Assembly: GCA_026874595.1 (NCBI GenBank)
Contig: CM049313.1
Location: forward strand, 19,731,508 to 19,795,507
Direction: 5' to 3'
DNA length: 64,000 bases
Origin: Sipunculus nudus
Lineage: Eukaryota; Annelida; Sipuncula; Golfingiida; Sipunculidae
Below the pieces are notes generated by a model, which saw only the letters and a program-made list of their open reading frames with translations, ran no database searches and was not told where the DNA came from. Both the position numbers and the translations under genes were made by a program. Positions 46,647-59,233 of this stretch are shown piece by piece (the stretch's first letter is position 1; every line of letters starts with the position of its first letter).

Positions 46647-48917
46647 ATGACCCATGGGTCATGACGCTCAGCTGCCAAGCATGCCCTGCCAATTTGTTGA
46701 AATTTTCTACGACAACAGAAATATATATCATCTATGCCTGATTAAAAGTGAATTTATTGTCTGAGGAAAATGTATTATTGTTAAGCTATCAGAAACTATT
46801 CCCATAGCTTGCTTGATACCTGTCAGTCTCAAAAGGAACACCACAAGGGGCAAATATAAGATCAAAATATTTAGAAAAAATCAAGGAAATCCTTGCAAGA
46901 GTTATTGAGAAACGGGTGCTTCTGTATGAATTTTTTATTCAATACAAGCCAACTGTATTGTACTTTATAAATGATGGTAATATTTATTAAGAAATATTTG
47001 ACCAAATCCTTTGCTAGATTACATTCATATACGTCCGACTGCATTCACTTTAATAGTTCTTGAGATAATATGATCAAAAGGATTTTAAAGATGGTTGCCT
47101 GGTGGCTATATTGGACTTCTGACAGGTCTGAAATCAGACAACAAACATTCTCTAAATCGGACCAAACATTGAAGAAAAATCACTGAAACTGCACTGACAA
47201 AAAGATTTCTAACTGGCAGACATAAGGGCTTTCTGACAAGTTTGACATTTGATATCACACATCCTCCAATAAGAGACCAAACTTGGGGCAAATTCTCCAA
47301 AGGATATTACAGTAATGAATGACCAAAACAATTAGAAGGCATGTTCAGGCTCTGCTTCACTCTGCTTTTCAATTGGGCAGCAGGGTAGGTAAACTACAAA
47401 ACCTGAAAGAATAGAAATGCAGAAAGCATGACTAAGAGTCTCGTAATAAAAAAAGCCATCCTAAATCCAGGTACACATCCACATATTATAAGAACAAACA
47501 CTTGCTTTTATATCTGGTGATTAATATAAAAATATTCAGATATCTAGGAAACTAAGTTTATTGCTATGCTTCCATAAAATAAACTGCAAAATCTCATATC
47601 ATCAATATTCCCATCATCTTATAAATCAGCAGCTAAACCTTAATACTATACTCTCATAGTCTTAATGCCTGACTGAAGCATTCCGGCAACAGTGTTTTTG
47701 TAATGCAGTAACGAGGTACTTATCACTCAGCCTTATCACTTAATAGGCTTATACAAAAGGGAGTCATATGTCATCAGTGTCACTCACAATTACAGCTACA
47801 CGGTCAGATGTAACAGTTGGAGTGCAATGATTATGTAAACAAGAAAAATATAGATGGTCTACAAAATAAGTTATTGTGAACATCCCTGATCTATGACCTT
47901 GGCCTTTTGCCCCCATATCAACTGGATTCTTTCTAAATGATGGGTAACTACAAACTACTTAAATCTGGTGTAATTACTTGGCAACCAATGAGGGAATAAC
48001 TTGCAACCTTTTACCTCCTGACCAGCTGACCCCAAAATCAATAAGTTATTTCTTCAAGGAAAAAGACCTATAAATATGAAGTTTGAATCAAATTGAGTGC
48101 TGCATAGATGTGGCATATGTGAAAGACTGAAGGTTTGGGTTGAACAGTTTCACTTGAAATATGTTCACAAGCATTTAGAACAATTTAACATTGTTACCTT
48201 GACCTCAGACCTTTTGAACTCAACATCAATAGGCTTCTTCCCCTATTGGTAGGTAAGCCATATATGACAGACGGATGGTATAGATTGAAACGTTTGCCTG
48301 AAAATGACTCCACGCAAGAAGTGGGTGCTGTGAACTTGACCTTTGACCTCAAAATAAATAGGTCTTTTCCCCCGTTAACAGAAAAGCGATATCAGTGCTG
48401 CAAGGTTTGGAATGAAAAGTCTAGCTTGAAATGTGTCCACAACCTATTCAAAGAAGTGGATCCTGTGACCCTGACCTTTGACCCTGTGACCTCAAAATCT
48501 ATAGGATTCTTCTTCCAATTAGTAGGTGAGCTATATGTAAAAAATTAAAGATTTGCATTGAAAGGTTTGGCTTAAAATGCATCCACAGGCTTTTCAAAGA
48601 AATGGCCCCTGTGACCTTTACCTTTGACCTCGTGATCTCAAAATAATTATGGATTTTATCCCTGTCGGTAGGTGAGCTGTATGTGAAAGATGAAAGGTTT
48701 GGGATGAAAATTTGGGCTAAAAGAAGAGCATAGGTCACAGTGACCGAATTTCAGGTTTGCAAGGAGATCTTTTTAGAACCTCTAAGACTGCATAGGGTTC
48801 ATGACCCACGGTTACGATTTGTGCCCTGCAAACAGACGGACGGAAGGACGGACAGACGGAAGGACAACGGACAAAGACCCATCGCTATAGCCCAGCATGA
48901 CTGAAAGTCAGCTGAGC
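46647..48917 (+). mobile_element. Helitron-like/pearl-like element, copy E2, with core tandem repeats
   Basis: It has the 5' signature gacccatgggtcatgacgct at about 46651 and the 3' end GACTgaaAGTCagctgagCTAG at about 48896-48915. A (gacg/gaag)n stretch lies at 48835-48870. The interior has a tandem array at 48180-48720. At 2.27 kb it is the longest copy. No Rep/helicase ORF. Confidence 0.5.
48180..48720 (+). repeat. ~137-bp tandem repeats with a tgacctttgacc core
   Basis: Four units carry the ccttgacc/gacctttgacctc core at about 48198, 48339, 48473 and 48616. Each is followed by caaaat or caataggcttcttcc, then a taggtgagctatatgtga-type block. I associate this core with bivalve interspersed repeats (memory). 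It is the core array of copy E2, and the frames 48246-48738 come from it. Confidence 0.75.
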
Positions 48918-49174
48918 TAGAAACCTATCTTAGATTAATGGTAACAGACAAGATCTTTTGCTTATCGGTTTCCTTCGACGTTTGGCATCTCCTTCATGAA
49001 GCTTTTTATTTTCGCGATAATTTCCTTTTCGCGAATATCGCGAATTTGAAACCCTCACGAACAATATGTCAAGCACGGTATATAGTTATAATATCATTTA
49101 TACTGATATTAACAAATTGTGAAACTTAATTTTTTCCTTTCTTTTCCCCATGCTCTCTTTAACTCTGCGTGTGA

Positions 49175-49604
49175 TAACCGGCCTCTGTGGCTCGGGGGTA
49201 GAGCGCAGGACTCAAAGCCGGGAGATCGTCGGTTCGAATCTCAGCCGAGGCGGTGAAGTTTTTCACGGTCGACCCCCACCCAGGGTGAGCGCTCTGCAGG
49301 CTTAATGGAAAGGCTGGGCCCCACAGCCGTGTATCACTCACATACGAGTGCGTCTTTGGGGGGGTTCCTTGGTGTTAGGACCCAGCAATGTTGATGATAA
49401 CACACCCAGGACCCGCAGGTGCGGTTTATCCCGGCCTGGGTGACACCAGATACAAAATAAAAATGATAGGAAGCGAGTGCTACCGCCCTGTCAAGAAGTC
49501 CCAAACCGAAATGGAAACTCTGCAGATGTACATACTTAGGTTAAGAATTAGATAAGTCAGCATTAAAAGATGGCGGCGGTTACCTCCACACACACAAAAA
49601 AAAA
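49175..49604 (+). mobile_element. Young tRNA-derived SINE, 430 bp, perfect 14-bp TSD
   Basis: AACTCTGCGTGTGA is duplicated exactly at 49161-49174 and 49605-49618. The tRNA-like head at 49181-49251 has a 6/7-pair acceptor stem (gcctctg/ccgaggc) and a perfect D stem (gctc/gagc). It also has an A box (tggctcgggggta, 49188-49200) and a B box (ggttcgaatct, 49231-49241). A unique body follows, and the tail is tacctcc(ac)n with an A run. The anticodon and T stems are decayed, so it is not a functional tRNA. It would be transcribed by Pol III and mobilised by an unseen LINE. Confidence 0.92.
49181..49251 (+). other. tRNA-like Pol III promoter head of the SINE
   Basis: A 71-nt cloverleaf-like region with recognisable A and B boxes. 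The anticodon arm does not pair well enough to name an amino acid. Confidence 0.8.
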
Positions 49605-49826
49605 AACTCTGCGTGTGAGTATATTGGTGCTGGTGTGCGTGTGTTTGTGTGTAAGTCCTCATGTGGTTTAGAAAAAGCCTTATGTTGCGTAGATCATACC
49701 CAGAGTATATCTCAAGATGGTGCACCACGGCGGAACAGAAATTCCTTAAATTAATCTTTGGCGCATTTTCTTCAGAAAATATGGCATCGTTCACCGATGT
49801 TTATTCACACAACAGTTCGTACCCAC

Positions 49827-50139
49827 CAGTAGCGTCGATTTACCTTTAAAGGTAGGGGAGGAGTCGCAGACGTGGGAGGGACAAATTTTTATACATAGGC
49901 CTTTATATATTAATACTTAAATAACCCATTCTTTCCACTTACCAGTTTTCATAGTAAACTCAGAAATGGAGAAATCAAACCAATGTCTATCATTCTAACT
50001 ATTAATATATTTTATTTCCAAAATATAAATCCTATCCTCTGAAAGCATAGGGTGATTACAAGTATCATCCACTGTTGCTAATAAGTAGGAGGAATTAGGA
50101 GGATATATACCTCCATCCCTACTTGTATCGACGCCCCTG
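49827..50139 (-). mobile_element. hAT-like MITE family C, copy 3
   Basis: Left end CAGTAGCGTCGA and right end (inward) CAGGGGCGTCGA give a 12-bp TIR with two differences. The interior ggaggatatatacctcc, attaatatatttt and poly-purine blocks match the 41703 copy inverted. The target duplication has decayed. The frames at 49661-49849 and 49995-50258 overlap it and are not genes. Confidence 0.65.
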
Positions 50140-50485
50140 ATTTTCACTAATTTCGATACATGAAAGCTGATTAAGTAATCAGTACGTCGCATCAGGAATG
50201 TGGTTGTCATTAACAGGAGTAAGTTGCATAAGGACTGTGGTTCCCATAAGCTGGCCATAAATTTATAATCAATATGTCAATCCAAACTGCAGTTACCATT
50301 ATGAAACATATTCGCGGTTGGAAGGACGGAAAGACAGACATACAGACGAACAGACGGACGGACAGGTGATCACTAAAGGGCACCCGCTTATGATCAATAA
50401 ACACACCAGGTTTCGGGACGGACACTAGATGAAACAAGAGCTGAGAATATGATTGCTGTCATTTTATACTCTAAAAATAAAAAAA
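50140..50485. other. Non-coding stretch with a gacagac-rich patch
   Basis: Contains a simple gacg/gaca stretch at 50325-50365, typical of the local repeat families. No gene. Confidence 0.4.
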
Positions 50486-50486
50486 A

Positions 50487-52549
50487 AACAAGGGACCCAT
50501 GGGTCATTGTGCTGAACTGAAGTTGACCTTGAAGGTAAAAATCAAAATAATATTAAATGGAGATAAAGTCTGAGAGGAAGAGGTTATATAAGCCATGGTT
50601 GGTTGATATGATTTAGGGAATCGTTGCAAATAGTATTTTGTATTCTGACCATGTCTTTCCTAATGTTGAAACTGAAGCATTCAAGCAGTTTGTAAATCTA
50701 AGATCTATACTATTACCATGATCATTGGTTGGCTTTTTGATGAGCTGTTGACAGTTCACCAGTTTACACAATTGTCCAATTAGATCCTATTTTTTTATTA
50801 AGCCATTTTTTTCTATTTTATAAAATGTATACAGATGCCATAACGTTCCCACTCCACAGGCGGAATGACTTGATGGTAGGTGGGGGGCGTTTGGGTTGGG
50901 GGTGGGGGGCGGATAATAATGGGAGCTGCAATACCTCTGTACCTCTGTATATATTTTATTTATTCAATGAATTTTATGCAATTGCAATAAAACTATTTTC
51001 AACAGTGGTCAGGTGCAAGGCCTGAATGGGGTGGGTGGATTGGGGGGGGGGGGGGGATATATAAGATATTTACAAACAGGCAGAGAACTGGAAAAACAAA
51101 GCGAATCACTTTGAAATTCCCATTCTACTGAGGCAGGAAAATAATACACAAATGTTTGCATTAGATCCTTTTTTTATTACATCAATTTATTTTTCAAATC
51201 TATAAATTTAATTTACTTTAGATTTACAGTAACATATATACCTGAATATTTAAGTTGATTCACAATTCTAAATTGCATCAACATTATTTTATAGATAATT
51301 TAGTCAGGTAACATCACATTATGCACACAGCTGTATTTATTTTTTATAAGTGTATTTATTTTTTTTTATAAAATATATTTTTAAAATTTGCAAAACAATA
51401 AATATATGAAAATTACACTTGATTAAGAATTCCCACTTCTAAATTGTACCTTATCTATACATAATTTGGCTCATATATTATCAAATTATGCATACTGATG
51501 GGTTTAATTATCTTAATTCGCTTAAATTATTTAAAAGGAAATTTATTTATTTAAATATGGTACCTTACCAGAACATGGCAACTTCTGGAGTACTCCTTGA
51601 ATTAATATTTCAAGAAAAGTTTTGTACATTGGAATTGATACAGCTTTCCAGTTAAAGAAATACAGTTCAAATTATAACAACTATTGTAATACACTCTGGC
51701 GGGGTGGAGGTAACATAAGAATAACTGTAAACCTGTGACAGCAGGGGTGCTCGAACAGCGTTGCATCACTAATAAGGTTACCCAGGCAGGACTGTAGTGA
51801 CCAAAAGTAGGCAGCCTGGACCTTGACCATGCAAATGAAGACAATAGAGCCTCTGAAAAAAACTTCATTAACTAGCCTAATGTTAAGTGTCTCAATTTTT
51901 AGAATTTAACAGATTCAACCGTATGTGTATCTGCAGTGAAAATTAAATCAAATGTAATAACAGGACAAAAATGTGCCATTAGCGAAGTTGGTCAAAATGT
52001 AGGGTACTGAATTTATATTTATGCTTATAACTTAAAAAACAATCATAACATTCAGATCAAACTTAAGATATACAATTGAATCTTGATTAAATAAAGTTAT
52101 GTCCCTGAAAAAAAGGTTCTAGCTTTAACAATTATCAAGTTAAGTGAGTAAATATCTTTCCTGATATTTTACAAAATGAATTAAGTTACGGCCCGTAATT
52201 GTGTAATATTTTACGTAATACGGACCTAATTTCTGGCATCTTCATATAGGACCTAAATAGGGGAATATTTATGGTAAATATGAAGAAAGGAAGATGAGTT
52301 GTTTCGATATTATGCAGTCCTGATGTGTGATAATAGCCTAGATTTTCAATGGAAATTTGAGATTTTTTCATTAATTTCTCGTAGGAAATAAGATCTTGGG
52401 GACATCTATCACTATGCCGAATTTTGGATTCGTAGGTCTAACGGTGTCAAAACGTGCCACTCTAACGAACGGACGGACCGACGGCCCGACGGACGGACGA
52501 TGGACCATGGACCATGACTATAGCTCAGGAGACTTAAAGTCAGCTGAGC
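50487..52549 (+). mobile_element. Helitron-like/pearl-like element, copy E3
   Basis: It has the 5' signature aacaagggacccatgggtca and the 3' hairpin GACTtaaAGTCagctgagCGA near 52520-52540, preceded by a (gacg)n stretch at 52470-52500. The interior holds G-rich tracts (50882-50909, 51042-51056) and AT-rich sequence. The ends are clear, but whether the whole interval is one element is inference. Confidence 0.4.
50882..50909 (+). other. Canonical G-quadruplex motif
   Basis: Four G runs (GGGGGG, GGG, GGGGG, GGGGGG) are separated by loops of 5, 2 and 1 nt. It meets the usual G3+N1-7 rule. Confidence 0.75.
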
Positions 52550-52634
52550 GAAAAAAAATAAAAAAAAACACATCATATTAATTATGATGATCCGGGAAGT
52601 TTTTTTATAACATTTAAATTATTATGGGGGTACT

Positions 52635-52845
52635 TTCATGCACCATAGCTCTGAGGATATAGATCGCAGTGAACTTATTTCAGGTATATGAGAACCTTTT
52701 ATTGACCTCTATGAATATACACTGAGAAGCTTCTAGAGTCAGCGGTTACGATCTGTGCCTTGCTAACGGACAGCCGGCCGGCCGGATGACGGACTAAGCG
52801 CCATACCTGTTCTTTAGTTGACTTTCAGTCAGCTGACCTAAAAAT
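52635..52845 (+). mobile_element. Helitron-like 3' fragment, copy E4
   Basis: Carries the conserved ggttacgatctgtgcctt, an acggacagccggccggcc variant and the 3' hairpin GACTttcAGTCagctgacCTAA. The 5' part is absent. Confidence 0.5.
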
Positions 52846-52849
52846 GAAG

Positions 52850-53810
52850 AAAATTAGTCATTCAAAATTGTTGACAATACAAAAACGAAATTTTAACTTT
52901 TTGGCCGTTAATGTACGTACATGAGTTTTCAATGAGTTTTCAATGAGGTGCAGCAGTCAAATTACATAAACAAACTTATGCGGCAGCTGATTTTACATAA
53001 AATTCAAACTTAAACTCAAATATCAAAGGTGTTTAGTTGTTGTATGTTATGTTTTGAAATTTGATACGTTTATACATCCTGGATTGCTCTTTCAGATGTG
53101 GAATGTTCGAGGTGTCATCTATATTTGCTTTTTACGCGTTATGGTTGTATTGTCTGTACTCAGAAATTACAAATGGTCATTCGTCAACAAGGCACAAATT
53201 GCAAACGTTAGATCATAAAAAATGTCTTACTTTATTTTAAGGTAAGTCAGTAGTAAATATTATTGCATGCATACAATAAATCAGGTTACTGTGACATATT
53301 CTGCGAGATTCACATATTTGTGTGTTGTTTAAGCACTCATAATACTTACAGCAATGTTCAGATATTTTGCATTCAACCCCCCCCCCCCCCCCAAAGGAAC
53401 ATTGTTCCTCACCTGCACATATAACATTGTTAAAACAATGGTGAAATTCATCTGAGCGAGTGCTTCAGAACTGTTAAAGACACATTTGTTCAATTTTAAC
53501 ATTTCGCTTGTTGATGATTAAAATTCTTACTTTAGATAAGATATCTCAGTTTGCCTCGACATTACTGAAATGGTCTGATGTCCTATGTTGAGATATATAA
53601 TCATAATACACGATATGAAAAGTGCGACGCAAAAGGGAGCAATTTATGCCCGGAAGGACAGGGGGCGATTACTGAAGCTAAAATGATCTATGGTCAACTG
53701 AACTAAAGATAATGCATGTAATGGACTGCTAGGTCCATGAAACATGCGGAAGGTCTCATGATTAGGTTATCATTAGATTCAAAGTGGCTTCTTTGGACTG
53801 GTCAGGTCCG
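52850..53810. other. Non-coding stretch
   Basis: A 16-C run lies at 53377-53392. A possible decayed Helitron-like 3' end lies near 53640-53705. No gene. Confidence 0.4.
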
Positions 53811-53815
53811 ATAAT

Positions 53816-54120
53816 GTGTTATTACATTACCGATTAATTTTGTTTTACATAAACGGTTCTACGGCACTTTGTTACATTACCGGGTAATTTCGTATTACGT
53901 TCTCGATTAGCAAATGTTGTTATATTATCGGTTGGTTTTATATTACATAATTGATTAGTGTTATACTATCGGTCATTTCTTTATTATATTATCGGTTGGT
54001 ATTACATTATCAGTTGATTTGTTATTACGTTATCAGTTTGTGTTACATTATTGGTTAATTTCTTATTACATTTTCGGTTAATATTACATTATATGATGAT
54101 TATTACATTATCAGTGGAGG
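53816..54120 (+). repeat. Degenerate minisatellite, ttacattatcggtt words
   Basis: Variants of attacattatcggttaatt recur about every 18-20 bp, in places paired as 36-40-bp units, over some 300 bp. Confidence 0.8.
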
Positions 54121-54124
54121 GTAT

Positions 54125-56325
54125 GTCAAAGGTAAAATATACATTTTATGAATAACATCAGATCTTATATATGTTACCTCTAAATCAAAGAATGCTACTT
54201 TTAGTGATATCAGATCTTTCAACTTGAACAAAACCAATCGATGTTCATATGGTTCCAATTTGTTATATATAAATTAATATGATTAATTCATGTAATAGAG
54301 GATATACTCTGTGTAAGTTGTTGTATGATGGTATTGCGGAAATTGAACCCTCGCGAAACAATGAAAAATGAACCACCACCACCAACCCCCCCCCCCCCCA
54401 ACCCCCAACCCCCCCCCCCCCTCCTCTCACGGATCCGTTTCAGGCATGCGCATCGGAGATAATAGAACTAGAAATTAGGAAACTAGAAAAGCATGGAACA
54501 TAACATTATGACGGGATACTCGGGTCATGGTTGCCGAGTTAAATGGCCAGGTATCCATTTTGACTTATTAATAGTCTGGTGTTCCCCGATGTTATAATGC
54601 CACGTCTGAGAGTTCAGCGTAAAGGCATGACGGCCTCGGGCAAGGTTCCACTCACAACGACGTTAGAAGATGACCATTTGGTCATGAAGGCCCTTCAGGG
54701 AGAGTGGCTTGACCTCAGTCAGCTTACAAGCATGTCTAGAAAGTTTTATCTACTAAATATACACTTGGTCTCATGCAGATAGGCACTCTTCTTTTGAACG
54801 TCCTTTGAGAACTTCCACGACCTATATATCCCATTAATTTTAAATTTTAAACATTTACTTAATGCCCTATTGAGCTTTTTTGTTGTATTTGGGATGAAGG
54901 AAACTACATATTCCATGGATAGTTCACGGATGTTAATAAATCAAATCTGGCTAACAGAAAGACTACAAAAGTCATGTAAGGCTTTTGAGGAATTACTATG
55001 TTTTATAGCAAATGTAATTTAGCGAACAAGTGACATTTTACTAAAAGGTTAGTATTAAATGACTGAATGTCAGGCTAGACCTGCCTGATGATTCATAAAA
55101 CTACATCGTTCGTTCTCACAGAGAACACACTCCGTCGCCCACACTTTGAGGACTACTTGGGCAGCTCTGAAAAGTTGTAAGATGAGAATGTATTGGTAAA
55201 ACCAGTATTTGCACGGGCGGTGCAAAATGATGCCCGCCGGGTCAAATGTTTAATACACTTAATTTACGTACTTGATCCTTATATTCCCTGAGCCAAGTTT
55301 TTAATTATCCAGTCCCAGGAAGCAAGGATTACGGAAGACTGAAATTGATTTAAATAACACAGAAACATTTTTAAAATATAATCTGCTTCAAACATACTGT
55401 GTTCAGAGTGACAAGACATTAGGAATAAAGCTGACCAAATTTGCACGTAAGTTTTGAAACGTATAATATCCTTTTTTTCAATTTCTTGATTTACAAAGAG
55501 AAAAAGTTCTTGATTTACAAACAAAGAATCATTGCTTATTGGTCAAACATTTTAAAACTGAAAATTTAAGAAGAAGGAAAGATGATAAATATTCAATAAA
55601 AAAAAAAAAATAATATTCCACGATGGTGTGTTAAATGGATGCTTACTTCAAAATGTGAGATATATGGTGTTATTTTTAATAAATGAAAACTGTTTTAATC
55701 TTCATACAAACTACAACAAAAATGATATATATGGCATATCTAATACAGGGTATTCTGACGATTTCAAATATATGAGGTGTCTATCATTGGGACTAAAATT
55801 AATGAGATTTTAATGCCAAAATATACTCTGACGATGCTAGGATCCTCTTCTTTATTTGCACATACATCAATTTAATTTGATGAAAGGGCCTCTGCTTGAA
55901 GTAAAACCTCGCAAGGGCCCCCCGCAACCTAGCGCCATTTCGGCCCTTTAATATTAGAGTCTACGACCTTGGTGCTCAAGATATAGACTAACCAGCCCAA
56001 AATAAATGCCTACTGATTCATATATTCACGGTTACATGGAAACTTGATCCGCTCAAGCCAGTTTTGCAAAAGTCAGAAATGTTAACGTGGAGTCTGAGAA
56101 TTTTCCATTTTCCATCACATTGCAGAGACAATTTGAACTACATAGACGGATAGGTAAAACTGGAGAACACTGTTCGAAACCTACACATAAACCGGATTTG
56201 CTAGATTTCTTGCACTGGCCGGCCAATACACAGTACTCATGCAGAATTGTATTTAAAAGTTCTAACAGTTTTCACACTGAAATATTAAATTTTAAAAGTT
56301 GAATGTAATAAATGCCGTGATCTTC
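54125..56325. other. Non-coding stretch
   Basis: Poly-C tracts lie at 54386-54421. Short frames at 54579, 55279, 55628 and 56087 show no support. Confidence 0.4.
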
Positions 56326-56698
56326 AGGTTATGTTGTTACGGAACCTAATATGAACAGATCATGTATGCGTGATGAACACAAATTTTGTAATGGAAATAA
56401 AAACAAATCAGATTCTGTAACACTAGGCAGCGTGAAATGTCTAGGGGAATGAATAAAGAAGTCAGTGGTTTTTTGTTAACAAATAACTATAATTTATTCT
56501 TTAAACAACCCTAACATTACAATACACTGAATAAATACAATTATACAGTAAAACAGCGATATCACAACAAATCAATACAATCTAGGGCTGGGTATCGGTC
56601 CGCCTCATCCGGTACAATACGTATCGCGATAAAGTTAATTCGATACCGATACGTATTGACGATACGCTTCATTTCTCTCATTTTTTAATAAAAGCTCT

Positions 56699-56701
<3 letters not shown>

Positions 56702-56752
<51 letters not shown>
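56702..56752. repeat. (AT)n microsatellite
   Basis: Pure TA tract near the left end of the hAT-like element. Confidence 0.97.
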
Positions 56753-56755
<3 letters not shown>

Positions 56756-57038
56756 ACTTTAATATACCACATATTCCGTGTGCTATGCACCCAAGTTAAG
56801 CAGCTTAAGCTTGATATAAAATACATAAACAGACCAGTTGATTTTAATTTTCAAAATCTATCTAATTAAAACTACCAAAATCTCGATCTTCTTTGAGCCC
56901 TTTGCATCCCCTCCCCCCCCCCCCCCCCTTGCACAAACAGTTTTATTACTTTTGATGGGAAAGATCATAGGCTTTATTTTTTGTGTCATGAAATTACACA
57001 GTTTTGTATATTTCTGTGAATATGAATCCATTAGTGAT

Positions 57039-57073
<35 letters not shown>
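57039..57073 (+). repeat. (GA)n microsatellite
   Basis: AG dinucleotide tract with one AAA interruption. It explains the Arg-Glu and Ser-Leu repeat frames on the two strands. Confidence 0.97.
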
Positions 57074-58751
57074 ATATTTTATTCGACATAAAAGTAAAGC
57101 ATCCATACAAAATATATTCAGTATGTTTGTAAATATTTTTGTTTTTATTATGTCTATGGACTGTTGTTAAGGATTTTAATCCGCCGACACAACAGCCCCC
57201 TGTGCATGAAACATGGAGAGAGAGAAATTGTACATAAATATGGAGGTTAAATGATTACACATTCTTAATATTTGAGACTATATGATTTAATGAGGTAATT
57301 TGTAAAAAAAAAAAAAACTGGGAAGATTTACAACTTTAATTACTGAAATTATAGTTTGTTATTGATTAAAACCATTTTTTTATGGCTTAGACTAATTTTT
57401 GTTACAGATGTAGCAGTTTATCTAAAGGCATTTGTCTTTATATGATTTTTTTTTAAAAATGTTGTTTGATGTAGCAAATCAAACCTTGAAGACTATGAGT
57501 GAACATTTTGTCAACAATGATTTAGTCGGTTTCATTTATGACTTTTGATGTTATGTTTCTCAGACAGCTGTCTGCTATCTTAGGTCTGGTTTTATTTGTT
57601 ACAAGGGTATCTTTATGTCTTGTGTCATGTTCGTGTGTCATGGTCCTAGTTGAAAAATTAAATGTTTATAAATATTTTGATAGTGATTCATGGCTGTTAT
57701 TATAGTAAAATTTTAATATATTTAATCTGAAGATGTCATTAATTTTAAGGATTTTTAATAATTTAAAAATCGGTTCACTGTGGGCATTGTATTTGCGTTA
57801 ATCCTTATAGCTTTTTTTTGGAGTTAGTCAATCTCCTGTGTGAACAGAATTTGTCCCCAGGCTTTAACCATTTATTTTACGTCTGATGTGAAACGTGGGA
57901 TTTTCAAGTAACCTATGACTGGCTGCGAAAATAATAAAAAAAAAAGAGATAAAATGATATACAGTGAAACCCCTCTGGGGAGGACAGTCACGGGACTGAC
58001 AATTTGTTCGTTGTAGCGGGGTGTCCGCCCTAGAGGGGGTCGGGCCTAGGAGGTCCTGCTGCGGCAACATGTCAGAGACCCAAGTATGGGATTTTATCAA
58101 CCATAAAAAACCGGTATTTTTCCTTTAATATTAAACCTTAAATATATGTTACATGTGAATAAAATTTAATGCTACCGGTTGTGTTTTATTTATTTATTTT
58201 ATTTTTATTTTATTTTTGAATGAGGCTTTTCATATTAACTGGAACATTATCGTCATTACCTATTATTAAAATAATATTTTTACATTAATTGACATCAACA
58301 GGACTTACTCGTCTCGACATATACATTTCTGCACTGGGTCTGTAAAATTTCTCAATTATTCACTCTCCGTGATAATAGACCCAAAAGAATCGCTTATGAC
58401 ATAAATTAATTTTTGACAACTCGTTCAAGTTTTGTGAAAATCTGTTTGGAGCGTAAGCAAATATGATAAATAAAATCATGATATCATATACGCCTTATAA
58501 TTGGTAGTTGGGATTGATTTCCGTGATGCAAATGTTACAGGATCTGGGATTGGTTGATATCGCTGAGCCATCACCCAAGCGAAAGGTAATGAGTCGTGAC
58601 TGTTATCGTCCGGGTGTGTAACAGATACGTCATTATCCTCGCTTCTGGGCCTGTGATAGAATAATGTGGCCCTTGATACAGAATAAATATGTTGCTTCAT
58701 ATGTTGCTTCACCGAGAGCTCGGCACAATAGAATTTTCGTTAATTCCGTCA

Positions 58752-58792
58752 TTTTTTTTTTTTTTTTTTTTTTTTTGGGGGGGGGGGGGGGG
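58752..58792 (+). repeat. T25 G16 homopolymer pair
   Basis: A long T run abuts a long G run. The same site in the 4852 copy is a short mixed sequence, so this is a local expansion. Confidence 0.9.
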
Positions 58793-59082
58793 ACTGCTAT
58801 TAATAAAATGATACATAAATGAATGTTCCAGCTGAAATATAATAAGGTAACTTGAGTAAAAACTAGCTCCGGTCTTATAGTCGTGGCAGTATGCCTAAAT
58901 CATGATAACATTTAAGTGATATATAAGGCGTACCAGAAGCAAATTATATTTGCAATTTCAAAGCATTTCTGAGGACTTCGATCAGGACGGCTGCTTTGGT
59001 GTCCGTTCGCCGGGGTGAGTTTTGCCATCGGGCGAACAAAAAAAGTGTCCATTGTCCCGAATAGCGGGGGTGTCCGCCCTAA

Positions 59083-59233
59083 AGGCCCGGCCACACCGAA
59101 AGCTGCGCTGCGCCGTGCTGTGCAGCCCGTCAAAACAAAGCTGAAAAAAGTTCAACTTTCTCCGCTTTGCAGCGCCGCAAAAATGCTCAGCCGTTTATTT
59201 GCAGCGAAGCGCAGCGTTCGGTGTGGCCGGGCT
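59083..59233. mobile_element. PIF/Harbinger-like MITE, 151 bp, TAA TSD
   Basis: Its ends are inverse complements over about 17 bp (GGCCCGGCCACACCGAA and TTCGGTGTGGCCGGGC). TAA is duplicated at 59080-59082 and 59234-59236. GC content is far above the surroundings. A 3-bp TWA duplication with G/C-rich TIRs fits PIF/Harbinger. The related 4852 copy lacks the insert, confirming an insertion. The plus frame 59015-59236 spans it and is not a gene. Confidence 0.8.

Noticed and set aside
49181-49251. A functional tRNA gene
   Set aside because: Anticodon and T stems do not pair, and it is the head of a SINE with target duplication and a body.
56838-57170. ORFs with Pro and Arg-Glu runs on both strands
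   Set aside because: They are produced by a poly-C run and a GA microsatellite inside the hAT-like element.
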